Positions 8,693 through 17,448 of a stretch of 64,000 nt of DNA are shown here, one piece after another. This DNA comes from QAMH01 sp900556425 (lineage in GTDB: Bacteria > Actinomycetota > Coriobacteriia > Coriobacteriales > QAMH01), in the NCBI GenBank assembly GCA_902475535.1, contig CABRZR010000010.1, forward strand, positions 1-64,000, given 5' to 3'. The translations under genes and the position numbers were made by a program. The notes beneath the pieces are model-generated. The model worked only from the letters and a program-made list of their open reading frames with translations. It was not told the origin of the DNA and made no database searches. Each line of letters starts with the position of its first letter. The stretch's first letter is position 1.

Positions 8693-8809
8693 GGATAGTC
8701 CTTCCGCTTCGATGCCGTCACCTGTTTTGACGTGCGTTTTTTGACCCAATCCCATACGTGTAATGGTATAGTTAACACTCGATTGTACTAAAGCGCTCTG
8801 GAATATCCT

Positions 8810-10189
8810 ATGGAACTTGGCCAAACACTTCCCATATGGAGCATCATCCCCTTCGCGGGCATGTTGCTGTCCATTGCCATCTTCCCGCTCGTCAGAGCCG
8901 AGTGGTGGGAGAAACACCAGCTGCTCGTCGCCCTCGCGTGGGCGCTGCTGTTTCTCGTGCCCTTCGTCTTCGCCTACGGGGCCGAGGTCACGGCCGAGCA
9001 GCTCGCCGAGGTCGTCATCGGCGACTACATTCCCTTCATCGTGCTCTTGCTCGGGCTCTACGTCGTGGCCGGCGGCATACACGTGGGAGGCACCATCGCC
9101 GGTACGACGAGAAACAACGTCATCATGCTGCTCATCGGCACGCTGCTGGCGAGCTGGGTCGGCACCACCGGCGCGGCCATGCTGCTCATACGACCGCTGC
9201 TGCGCGCCAACCTGTGGCGCAAGTACCGCGCGCACGTCGTCGTCTTCTTCATCTTCCTGGTCGCAAACGCCGGCGGCTGCCTCACGCCGCTGGGCGATCC
9301 GCCGCTGTTCCTCGGCTACCTGCGCGGCGTGCCGTTCTTCTGGACGCTGCAACACATCTGGCCGCTGCTGCTCGTCAACACCGTTCTGCTCATCGGTCTG
9401 TTCGTCGTCGTCGACCGCTACTTCACGCGCCGCGAGCCACGCGAGAGCCGCGAGAAGCTCGAGCTGCTGTCCCGCGCCGATGACCGCGTGCCCATCCACC
9501 TGCAGGGCTGGCACAACCTGTTTCTCCTCCTGCTCGTCATCGCGGGTGTCATCCTCAACGGCCTCATCCCGCAGCTCGAGGCGTTCATCGACGCCGAGAC
9601 GGGAATGACCTTCGGCTTCAGCGTCTTCGGGGTGCACATCGGGGTGGAGTACGTCGTCCAGATCGCCCTCATACTGCTGGCCGCCGCCCTGTCCTGGGTC
9701 ACGACCTCGAAGGACGACCGCTCGCGCAACAACTTCGAGTGGGCGCCCATCGCCGAGGTCGCCAAGCTCTTCATCGGCATCTTCATCACGATGATTCCGG
9801 CGCTTGCCATCCTGCGCGCCTACGGCGGGTCGCTCGGGCTGGACTCGCCGCTGGGCTTCTTCTGGGCCACCGGCGCGCTGTCGTCGTTCCTCGACAACTC
9901 GCCGACCTACGTGGTCTTCCTCACCACGGCCGGGGCCCTGGGCACCGACGCGGCCGGCGCGGTGGCGACCACGGTGGGTTCCGTGGACCCGACGATCCTG
10001 CTCGCCATATCGGCCGGCGCGGTGTTCATGGGCGCGGTGACCTACATCGGAAACGCCCCCAACTTCATGGTCAAGAACATCGCCGAGGGCGCCGGCGTCA
10101 AGATGCCGAGCTTCTTCGGCTACATCGGCTGGGCGCTCGCGTTCCTCATACCGGTCTTCATCATCGACAGCCTGCTGTTCTTCCTGTAG
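8810..10189 (+). CDS. nhaD: NhaD-type sodium/proton antiporter
   Basis: 459 residues with about eleven or twelve hydrophobic segments. It matches the NhaD/CitMHS-like antiporter family: NAGGCLTPLGDPPLFLGYLRG in the middle and SSFLDNSPTYVVF plus YIGNAPNFMVKNIAE near the end are family hallmarks carrying polar residues inside the membrane. It would exchange cytoplasmic Na+ for external H+. The base composition is visibly richer in CTG and GCC codons than either neighbour, which may mean recent acquisition. An imperfect inverted repeat follows the stop at 10206-10244. Confidence 0.92.
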   Translation: MELGQTLPIWSIIPFAGMLLSIAIFPLVRAEWWEKHQLLVALAWALLFLVPFVFAYGAEVTAEQLAEVVIGDYIPFIVLLLGLYVVAGGIHVGGTIAGTTRNNVIMLLIGTLLASWVGTTGAAMLLIRPLLRANLWRKYRAHVVVFFIFLVANAGGCLTPLGDPPLFLGYLRGVPFFWTLQHIWPLLLVNTVLLIGLFVVVDRYFTRREPRESREKLELLSRADDRVPIHLQGWHNLFLLLLVIAGVILNGLIPQLEAFIDAETGMTFGFSVFGVHIGVEYVVQIALILLAAALSWVTTSKDDRSRNNFEWAPIAEVAKLFIGIFITMIPALAILRAYGGSLGLDSPLGFFWATGALSSFLDNSPTYVVFLTTAGALGTDAAGAVATTVGSVDPTILLAISAGAVFMGAVTYIGNAPNFMVKNIAEGAGVKMPSFFGYIGWALAFLIPVFIIDSLLFFL

Positions 10190-10205
10190 GACACGAAAGC
10201 ACGCT

Positions 10206-10244
10206 GGACTAGACAAAAGTGTCCCGGCGACATTTGTCTGGTCC
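10206..10244. repeat. Imperfect inverted repeat after nhaD
   Basis: The arms GGACTAGACAAAAGTGTC (10206-10223) and GACATTTGTCTGGTCC (10229-10244) pair with few mismatches. The GACAAAT/ATTTGTC core is shared with the 29-bp palindrome at 5121-5190 and with the short palindrome before guaB, so all may be one family. It has no U-tract, so terminator function is uncertain. Confidence 0.5.
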
Positions 10245-10315
10245 CGTCTCTTCGCATCGGTATATCGTCATGGAGTATAATGGCATCACGGTCATATCAT
10301 GAACGGGAGGCTGCC

Positions 10316-10789
10316 ATGTATCGAAACATACTTGTTCCCTTCGACGGATCAGAACCCTCGCAACGTGCACTTAAAGCCGCCATCGAGATGTCAAGCTCGA
10401 GCGTGCCCGTCGTGATCACGGTACTCAAGGTCGCGGCTCCCATGAATTTCGACGACTCGACCTTCGAGGTTGCCGCCCGCATGGCCGGCGTTCCCAAGAT
10501 CGATGCCGCCGTGTTGAGCGCCACACGCGACAACTACAACAACGAGCATCGCAAGAGCGTCCAGACGCAGATCCAAGGCTTCTTTGCGAGCGTACCCGAC
10601 AACATCGACATCCAGATCGTCATCGAGAACGGCAGACCTCAGGATGTTATCTGCGATTATGCAAACGAGCATGGCATCGATTGTATTGCCATGGGAAGGC
10701 GTGGTCTCGGTGTCATTCGCGCGGCCCTGGGTTCGGTGAGCTCGGCTGTCTTGCGTGGCGTCGACCTACCGGTCCTCGTGGTCAAGTAG
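10316..10789 (+). CDS. Universal stress protein (UspA family)
   Basis: 157 residues. The opening MYRNILVPFDGSEPSQRAL and the closing MGRRGLGVIRAALGSVSSAVLRGVDLPVLVVK contain the nucleotide-binding G-x2-G-x8-GS motif of ATP-binding Usp proteins. GGGAGG lies 7 bases before the ATG at 10316; an upstream in-frame ATG at 10280 lacks one. The anchored protein at 10795 starts five bases after the stop and may be co-transcribed. Role: a soluble stress or energy-status protein, not assignable further. Confidence 0.92.
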   Translation: MYRNILVPFDGSEPSQRALKAAIEMSSSSVPVVITVLKVAAPMNFDDSTFEVAARMAGVPKIDAAVLSATRDNYNNEHRKSVQTQIQGFFASVPDNIDIQIVIENGRPQDVICDYANEHGIDCIAMGRRGLGVIRAALGSVSSAVLRGVDLPVLVVK

Positions 10790-10794
10790 CGTAC

Positions 10795-12108
10795 ATGACG
10801 GGGCGGGACACAGATCTCACGCAGGCGCTCAATCTTGCCGGCAAAACAGGAAACCTCTACCTCTCGCCTGACGAGACCGTCGTGCTGTCTGAGGAGAATC
10901 CCCTCGATGTCCCCTTCAAGGTAGGCAAGCACTCCATCCTTCCCTCGGACGTCAGTTCTGATGGCGATGCTGCCTTCGCGCCCAAGACGCAAGATGCGCA
11001 GGATGCTCAGTCGGAGATAGCGGAAGAGGCAGGATCGCCGCGCAGGCATCGCGGGCTCATCGTTTTCCTCGTTCTGCTCGTCACCTGTGCGCTCGTCGCT
11101 GCAGCGGCGTGGTTCATCTACCAGTATCGTCAACATCAGGAGGCGCTTGCCGCCCATCCCGTCTGGGTGCAGGTCGATGCGCCTGGGTATGACCTTGCCG
11201 ATTCAAAGATTCCCTTCCATGTCGAGGGTGTGGACATGGACAACAAGGGCGTCGACGTCGTCGCCTTCGTCGGGCCAGACGGCACGGGCATCGAGCTTTC
11301 GCCCGGTAGCTACGTGATCACCGTTGCGTCTTCGCCGCTGCTTGACGATGCGCAATTTTACGAGGTTCCCGACACGCAGCTTATGGTCGAGGTGCCCACC
11401 GATCTTTCCGAAGGCGAGGTCGTCGAGACAAACTATCCAAAGTTCGAGTTCATGTTCGCCAATCCCGCGGATATCACCGATGAGCAAATCACCCTCGCCT
11501 ACGATTACGCCATCGAGTCCGGATTCGATCAAGGCAAAGCGACAGCGTATCGAGACGCTCTCATGCAGAAGCGTGACGAGGCCGCTGCGGTGGCACAAGC
11601 TGCAGCTGAGAAGGCCGAGCGCATTACGACGGCGACCGATGCCCTCGAGGCAAAGGCCAAGGAAGCTGGCAGTACGGGGATTGGCTACCAGATCGCCGAC
11701 CTCGATGGTGACGAGATGCCCGAGCTGCTCATCGCGGGCAATTCCGCTAGCGCCATGGGTGCCGTGTGCTCCGTCTACGCCTACGATGCCTTCTCGCATC
11801 AAGTCGTCGAACTGTGCTCGGCGGCCGGTGGTGCCAATCATGATCCCGGTATCTGGTATTCGACCGCGCGTCATGAGGTTGTCTTCGCAACGATGGGTAC
11901 CAATACGGAAACATACAGTTTCTATAGCATCTCGAAGGGTGTGGCCGTGCTCGAATACGACTATACGCATTCCTGGGGCCAGCAAGGCGAGGGTACCGCA
12001 CCGTCTGAGAGCTTCTTCATCGGGTCTGACCAAATCACGGAGCAGACCTTTGCCGACATGGTCAACGGACTTTCTCGCTTCACGTATCTGCCAAGCCCCA
12101 CGCTCTAG
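10795..12108 (+). CDS. Membrane-anchored protein with extracytoplasmic domain, function unknown
   Basis: About 437 residues. A cytoplasmic N-terminal part of about 90 residues is followed by one membrane helix (GLIVFLVLLVTCALVAAAAWFIY) and an outside domain. Within the latter is an Ala/Glu-rich helical linker and then IADLDGDEMPELLIAG, a calcium-binding-like FG-GAP/EF-hand-type loop. Similar layouts occur among surface proteins of Coriobacteriia. The start at 10795 was chosen because it follows the usp stop directly; its ribosome binding site is weak. I do not recognise a function. Confidence 0.75.
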   Translation: MTGRDTDLTQALNLAGKTGNLYLSPDETVVLSEENPLDVPFKVGKHSILPSDVSSDGDAAFAPKTQDAQDAQSEIAEEAGSPRRHRGLIVFLVLLVTCALVAAAAWFIYQYRQHQEALAAHPVWVQVDAPGYDLADSKIPFHVEGVDMDNKGVDVVAFVGPDGTGIELSPGSYVITVASSPLLDDAQFYEVPDTQLMVEVPTDLSEGEVVETNYPKFEFMFANPADITDEQITLAYDYAIESGFDQGKATAYRDALMQKRDEAAAVAQAAAEKAERITTATDALEAKAKEAGSTGIGYQIADLDGDEMPELLIAGNSASAMGAVCSVYAYDAFSHQVVELCSAAGGANHDPGIWYSTARHEVVFATMGTNTETYSFYSISKGVAVLEYDYTHSWGQQGEGTAPSESFFIGSDQITEQTFADMVNGLSRFTYLPSPTL

Positions 12109-12207
12109 CGCATCGTGTCGAAGCGCGCTGTCCGCGTGTCATCACCATGACGCTCGTGCTACTATCAGCTGAAGATGATTGTCAAAACTATCGCAAGGGA
12201 GCCAGCG

Positions 12208-12909
12208 ATGGCATTTGTCGAGTTCAGAGACGTGCGCAAGATCTACCAGATGGGCGAGACGCAGGTATGCGCCGCCGATGGCCTGAACTTCGACATAGAC
12301 GAGGGCGAGCTCGCCTGCATAGTCGGCCCTTCCGGCTCGGGGAAGACCACGCTGCTCAATATGCTCGGCGGTATGGATACGTGCACCTCGGGCACCATCA
12401 AGCTCGCCGATCGTGTCGTGAGCTCCTTCACCGAGAAGGAGCTCGTCCAATATCGTCGTCATGAGACTGGCTTCGTCTTCCAGTTCTACAACCTCGTCCA
12501 GAATCTCACGGCGCTCGAAAACGTCGAGCTCGCGGCGCAAATCTGCGATGACCCGCTGCCAGCGGACGAGGCACTCGCCATGGTCGGACTTTCCAAGCGC
12601 ATGGATAACTTTCCGGCGCAGCTCTCCGGTGGCGAGCAGCAGCGCGTCGCGATTGCCCGTGCCCTTGCCAAGAATCCCAAGCTCCTGCTTTGCGACGAGC
12701 CGACGGGTGCGCTCGACTACCAGACGGGCAAGGCCATCTTGCAGCTTCTGCAGGATGCCTCGACCGTGCATGGCCGTACGGTCGTGCTCATCACGCATAA
12801 CACTGCCTTCAAGCCCATTGCCCATCGGGTCATTCACATCCATGAGGGCAAGGTTGCCTCCGTCGAGCTGAGTGGCGCCCCGAGCTCTGCAGCTTCGATC
12901 GAGTGGTAG
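12208..12909 (+). CDS. ABC transporter ATP-binding protein (MacB/LolD type)
   Basis: 233 residues. The nucleotide-binding domain is complete: Walker A GPSGSGKTT, Q-loop FVFQFYNLVQNLTALENVEL (the MacB/LolD form), signature LSGGEQQRVAIARAL, Walker B LLLCDEPTGALD, and switch His in VLITHNTAF. The ATG at 12208 follows AAGGGA by 9 bases. The FtsX-type permease begins 20 bases downstream, so the two form a transporter of the type used for lipoproteins, peptides or mechanical signalling at the cell surface. Confidence 0.93.
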   Translation: MAFVEFRDVRKIYQMGETQVCAADGLNFDIDEGELACIVGPSGSGKTTLLNMLGGMDTCTSGTIKLADRVVSSFTEKELVQYRRHETGFVFQFYNLVQNLTALENVELAAQICDDPLPADEALAMVGLSKRMDNFPAQLSGGEQQRVAIARALAKNPKLLLCDEPTGALDYQTGKAILQLLQDASTVHGRTVVLITHNTAFKPIAHRVIHIHEGKVASVELSGAPSSAASIEW

Positions 12910-12929
12910 GGGAGTGCATGTAGACGGCT

Positions 12930-15900
12930 ATGGCAAGCGCATTCAACAAGGAAGTTCGCCGGTCCATCACGCATTCCGTGGGACGCTTCCTGGCGATTGC
13001 CATCATTTCGGCGCTTGGCTGCGGCTTTTTCGCCGGCCTGCTCATGACCTCGATCGACATGAACATCTCGGCAGATGAGTTCTATGACGCGACGAATGCG
13101 AGCGACCTGTACGTGACGGGTACGCTCGGTCTCGATGATGCCGATCTAGACGCCATTGCGCGGGTCGAAGGGGTGCGTAGCGTCGAGCCGGTACGCATGG
13201 CCGACGCATACGCCATGCATGATGACGAGAAGTACGTCGTGCGCTTTAATAGCATCGACCTTGACGCGGCGCATAGTTCGGATACGTCTGATGGCATGCA
13301 TGCCATCAGCGATGACGAGGGGTACATCAACCGCCCCATATTGGTCGAAGGAAACTGGCCTACGGGGCCGGGCGAATGCGTCGTCGCAGCTGACGCCGTG
13401 CTCGACGAGCCCATGCAGGTTGGCGATGTCATCGAGATCGTCGGTGGATCGGGGGGCATTGCGGATACCTTCGCACGCACGCAGTTTGTGATCACGGGCC
13501 TTGTGCGCTCGCCGTATTACCTCATGACCTCCAATTTTGGCTCTTCGGAGCTCGGATCTGGTGATGTCGATAGCTATGTCTTCGTTGCTCCCGAAGCATA
13601 TGCGGAGGATTTCCCCTATACGGGGGCCTTCGTCACGGCAACGGGCGCTGCCGACGAACTGTATCCAGGCGATGGCTATAACTCGATTGCCGATGCGCTT
13701 GTCGCACGTCTCGAGAGCATGAGCCTCGATTTCCGGGTCGCACGCCTCTCGGCAGTGCAGGCCGACGCCCAAACCGAGCTCGACGATGCCCGTGCCGAAT
13801 ACGATCGCGAGTATGCTTCGGCAATGTCCCAGCTCGATGATGCCGCTTCCCAGCTTGATTCTGCCAAGGTCCAGCTGGACGATGCGGCCTCCACGCTCGC
13901 CAACAGCCGTAACGAGCTCGACGCCGCGAAGGACGAACTTGCCGAAGGTGCAGTTCAGCTCGAGGCAGCCAAACGCGAGCTTGACGCGCAACAGGAAAAG
14001 GTCGATGCAGACATGCACGAGTACGAGACGCAGGCAGCTGCGCTAGCGGCGGCGCGCTCCGAGGCCGAAGCGCGCTTTGCGAACGCCCAGGCGCAGGTCG
14101 ATCAGATTCCCGACCCAGCGCAACGTGTCCATGCCCAGGCAGCGCTCGATGCCGAACGCGCGCAGACAGAAGCGCAATTCGCCGCTGGCGAGCGTGAACT
14201 CGCCGCAGTCAAGGCACAGCTCGACGCGGGAGCCGCCCAGCTCGTCGCCGGCAAAACACAATACGAAGAGGCGCTTCGCCAGGCAGATGCCGGTCAGTCG
14301 GCTTACGACGAGGGCGAAGCGGCATATGCGCGTGGCCAAGCCGAGTACGAGAGTGGCCGTGCAGAATACGAAAGCGGGCTTACGGCCTATCGTACGAATC
14401 GCGAAAACGCCTTACGCGAGCTTGCTGACGCGAAGACGCAACTCGACGAGGCCCAGGCCGACATCGATGCCATCGAGCTTCCGGACTTCTACGTACTCGA
14501 CCGCGGCAAGAACGTGGGCATGGCGGGGCATGAGGCCGACGCGAGCCGTATCGACCAGATTGCACGCGTGTTCCCGCTCATCTTCTTCCTCGTGGCAGCG
14601 CTTGTCTCGCTCACGACGATGACGCGCATGGTGGAAGAGGAGCGCATGCTCATCGGCACCTATAAAGCGCTCGGCTATGGCAATGCGCGCATATGTTCCA
14701 AGTACCTCATATATGCATTGCTCGCCAGTGGCATGGGAAACATCGTCGGCATACTCCTGCTTTCGCAGGCGTTGCCCCAGCTCATCATGAACTCGTACGC
14801 CATCATCTACGCACTGCCCATCAGTTCCTCTCCCATCGATGTTCCCATTGCGCTGTTTGCCTTCGCCTTGAGCGTGGGCATCACCTTGCTGGCAACCTTG
14901 TTCGCCGTGCTTTCCTCGCTGCGCGAACGCCCCGCGCTCCTCATGCTGCCGCGCGCGCCCAAGGCCGGCAAGCGCATCTTGCTCGAGCGCATCGGGCCTA
15001 TCTGGCGTAGGCTTTCGTTTTCGAGCAAGGTTACGACACGCAACCTCTTCCGCTACAAGCGACGTTTCTTCATGGCTGTCATCGGCATCGCCGGTTGCAC
15101 GGCGCTTCTGCTCACGGGCCTGGGCCTGCGTGATGGTATCAACGACATCATCGAGAAGCAGTTCGGGCAGATACAGCACTTCAACTTGGAGATCACGACG
15201 AATGCGGAGCAAGACTCTCATAATGCGCATATCGTCGAGGAGATTCTCGCTAATTCGGATATCGTGACCGACACGATGCAAATCGGACGCGAAAACGCCA
15301 TCGTCACGCGGGAAGGCGCCGATAAGGACATCCGTGCAGCGCTCGTCGTACCAGCCGATCTCGAACGTTTCGACGCATTCTACACGCTGCGCGAACGTGT
15401 TGGCCATGCGCCGCTCGCGCTTGGCGAGACGGGGGCTGTCGTTACCGAGAAACTTGCAAGCGAGCTTGGCATCTCCGTTGGCGACACGATCGAGATCTAC
15501 GATCAAAGCATGGTCGGAGAGCGCGAGGGCGTAGCGCACGAGGTCACCGTATCCGGCATTGCCGAGTACTACACCGGTCAGGGCGTCTTCATGTCACCTG
15601 CATCCTATGCGGCCGTCATGGGCACGCCATGCGATTTCGCCGAGACCATCTGCATGGCATACGCTCCGCTTGACCAGCGCACGGCGCTTGCCAACGAGCT
15701 GCTCGACGTCGGTGGCGTCGAGGTCGTGAGCTTCTACGATGAGGTTATCGAGACCTATCGCACGATGCTGCGCACTGTCAATGCCGTGGTTTGGGTGCTC
15801 ATCATCGCGGCCGCGTTGCTTGCCTTCGTGGTGCTCTACAACCTGACGAACATCAACATCAACGAACGCATGCGCGAAATCGCGACGCTCAAGGTGCTCG

Positions 15901-16178
15901 GCTTCACACCGCGCGAGACCAATGACTACATCTTCCGCGAGACCATTCTGCTCACCATCATCGGCGCGCTAATCGGCTGCGTGCTGGGCATTGGCATGGA
16001 GAGCTTCGTCGTGGTGACGGCAGAGGTCGACGAGATGATGTTCGGTCGCGACATACACCTCTTGAGTTTCGTGATCGCCTTCGCGCTCACGATTGTGTTC
16101 TCGATTATCGTCTCGCTCGCCATGCGCCCCAAGATCAGGGCCATCGACATGGTCGAGAGCCTCAAGTCGGTCGACTAG
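12930..16178 (+). CDS. FtsX-family ABC permease with long extracytoplasmic coiled coil
   Basis: 1082 residues. After one helix (about 17-37) comes a MacB-like outside domain to about 270. Residues about 273-515 are an almost uninterrupted heptad pattern rich in Ala, Gln, Asp, Glu and Leu (QLDDAASQLDSAKVQLDDA and similar). Next are three helices (about 547-680, FtsX domain 1), a fourth with a second outside domain, and three helices at the C-terminus (FtsX domain 2, with MREIATLKVLGFTPRE). It pairs with the ATPase at 12208. The coiled coil resembles insertions in Gram-positive YhgE/Pip-like and FtsX proteins; the cargo is unknown. Confidence 0.9.
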   Translation: MASAFNKEVRRSITHSVGRFLAIAIISALGCGFFAGLLMTSIDMNISADEFYDATNASDLYVTGTLGLDDADLDAIARVEGVRSVEPVRMADAYAMHDDEKYVVRFNSIDLDAAHSSDTSDGMHAISDDEGYINRPILVEGNWPTGPGECVVAADAVLDEPMQVGDVIEIVGGSGGIADTFARTQFVITGLVRSPYYLMTSNFGSSELGSGDVDSYVFVAPEAYAEDFPYTGAFVTATGAADELYPGDGYNSIADALVARLESMSLDFRVARLSAVQADAQTELDDARAEYDREYASAMSQLDDAASQLDSAKVQLDDAASTLANSRNELDAAKDELAEGAVQLEAAKRELDAQQEKVDADMHEYETQAAALAAARSEAEARFANAQAQVDQIPDPAQRVHAQAALDAERAQTEAQFAAGERELAAVKAQLDAGAAQLVAGKTQYEEALRQADAGQSAYDEGEAAYARGQAEYESGRAEYESGLTAYRTNRENALRELADAKTQLDEAQADIDAIELPDFYVLDRGKNVGMAGHEADASRIDQIARVFPLIFFLVAALVSLTTMTRMVEEERMLIGTYKALGYGNARICSKYLIYALLASGMGNIVGILLLSQALPQLIMNSYAIIYALPISSSPIDVPIALFAFALSVGITLLATLFAVLSSLRERPALLMLPRAPKAGKRILLERIGPIWRRLSFSSKVTTRNLFRYKRRFFMAVIGIAGCTALLLTGLGLRDGINDIIEKQFGQIQHFNLEITTNAEQDSHNAHIVEEILANSDIVTDTMQIGRENAIVTREGADKDIRAALVVPADLERFDAFYTLRERVGHAPLALGETGAVVTEKLASELGISVGDTIEIYDQSMVGEREGVAHEVTVSGIAEYYTGQGVFMSPASYAAVMGTPCDFAETICMAYAPLDQRTALANELLDVGGVEVVSFYDEVIETYRTMLRTVNAVVWVLIIAAALLAFVVLYNLTNININERMREIATLKVLGFTPRETNDYIFRETILLTIIGALIGCVLGIGMESFVVVTAEVDEMMFGRDIHLLSFVIAFALTIVFSIIVSLAMRPKIRAIDMVESLKSVD

Positions 16179-16181
16179 GCC

Positions 16182-17276
16182 CTACATCGGGATTTGGCGC
16201 ACGACGCGCTGGTAACGCGTGGCACGAGCGGCGCCCACCTTCTCGATGGAGTGTTCCTTTTGCATCTTCTGCAGAATGCGCTCGAGCGTCTTTTGGCTCA
16301 TCATCGGGTTGGACTCGAGAATCTCGATCTTGCTCACCGGCTCGTCGATGGACTGGAAGTACTGCCTGATGGTCTTCTCGTTGCTGCCGCGCACGCTCAA
16401 GGCGGAGGTGCGGTCGGTGAGGTCCTCGTAGCACTTGAGAATGACGTCGAGCATGTACTCGACGAAAGGCGTGTAGTCGTTTTCGCCGGTCTCCCAGCCC
16501 TGGGCGCTTTCCTTCATGGTGCCGAAGTAATCGTCCTGGGTTGCCTCAAGCTCCGAGTCGATGGAGACGTAGCGACCGACGGTGAAGTCGATCTTGTCGA
16601 ACATGAGCGACGCGAGCAGGCGCGACATGCGGCCCGTACCCTCGTCGAAGGGATAGATGCAGACGAAATCGAGCAGGAAGATGATGCTCGCCAGCAGGGG
16701 ACTGTAGGTCTTCTCACGCAAGGCGTTGCTATAGGCATTGCAGAGCTCGCGCATCATGGCCGGCACATCCGGCGCACTCACGAGATCGGTGCGGATGCCG
16801 TGATATTTGACCGGGCCATCCGATGGCATGAAGCTCGTCTGGCCATACGATGCCGCGCGGGCGCGATCGCCACCACGCCACTTGCCGACGCTCTTCACGT
16901 CATCGGCGTAGCGGAAGAGATCGCTGTGCAGCTGAAGGATAATGGCCGGAGATATGCGCAGCGTGGAGTAGCTGTTGTCGATGGTCTCGAGTACGGATCG
17001 ATAGCCGAGCACGGCCTTGTCGGCATCCGTGTTGGCTCGCTCCTTGCCGTCGAGCAGCTCGCGCAAATGCTTCTCTGTCACCTTGATGCCCTCGAGGCGG
17101 CATGAGGCGCCCGCATCGCGCGTCTTGGCGATTTCGTTGAGCTTCTCGAGCGTGTCCTGACCCGTGACGGACGCGATGGGCAGGATGCCTTTTCCCTCGT
17201 GAATTTGGGTGAGCGTCGCGACGATGCTGGGGGTGAAGAGCTTTTGCAGGGTGGCGTTGTAATCTAAATCGCGCAT
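16182..17276 (-). CDS. Fic-domain protein with altered catalytic motif
   Basis: 364 residues: N-terminal helices, a Fic domain in the middle and a C-terminal winged-helix-like region. Fic enzymes normally transfer AMP through the motif HPFxxGNGRxxR. Here the motif reads YPFDEGTGRMSR at residues 208-219: the catalytic His is Tyr208 and the Asn is Thr214. The inhibitory SxxxEG motif of self-inhibited class II Fic proteins is intact (Ser58, Glu62, Gly63). The frame is open, so it is not an obvious pseudogene. It is convergent with the ABC permease, four bases apart. Ordinary AMPylation seems unlikely; a pseudo-enzyme or another activity is possible. Confidence 0.9.
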   Translation of the reverse strand: MRDLDYNATLQKLFTPSIVATLTQIHEGKGILPIASVTGQDTLEKLNEIAKTRDAGASCRLEGIKVTEKHLRELLDGKERANTDADKAVLGYRSVLETIDNSYSTLRISPAIILQLHSDLFRYADDVKSVGKWRGGDRARAASYGQTSFMPSDGPVKYHGIRTDLVSAPDVPAMMRELCNAYSNALREKTYSPLLASIIFLLDFVCIYPFDEGTGRMSRLLASLMFDKIDFTVGRYVSIDSELEATQDDYFGTMKESAQGWETGENDYTPFVEYMLDVILKCYEDLTDRTSALSVRGSNEKTIRQYFQSIDEPVSKIEILESNPMMSQKTLERILQKMQKEHSIEKVGAARATRYQRVVRQIPM

Positions 17277-17448
17277 ATCGAGGCCGTTTCTATTGAATGA
17301 CGGACAAATACATAAAACTGACCAAATTATATAACCTCATGTCGTTTTGGACAAATAGACTTTTTCTCAGAAGGTGCGTGGCAAATCGTTTCGTCCGAGT
17401 ACAATGGGCAGCATGCATAATTCGGGTGCCTGTACGAGGGAGACCAGA

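Noticed and set aside
8693..10216. Long open frame extending the hydratase gene upstream on the minus strand
   Set aside because: It is antisense to the clear NhaD gene, has low-complexity charged sequence typical of a shadow frame in GC-rich DNA, and a good ribosome binding site marks the start at 8692.
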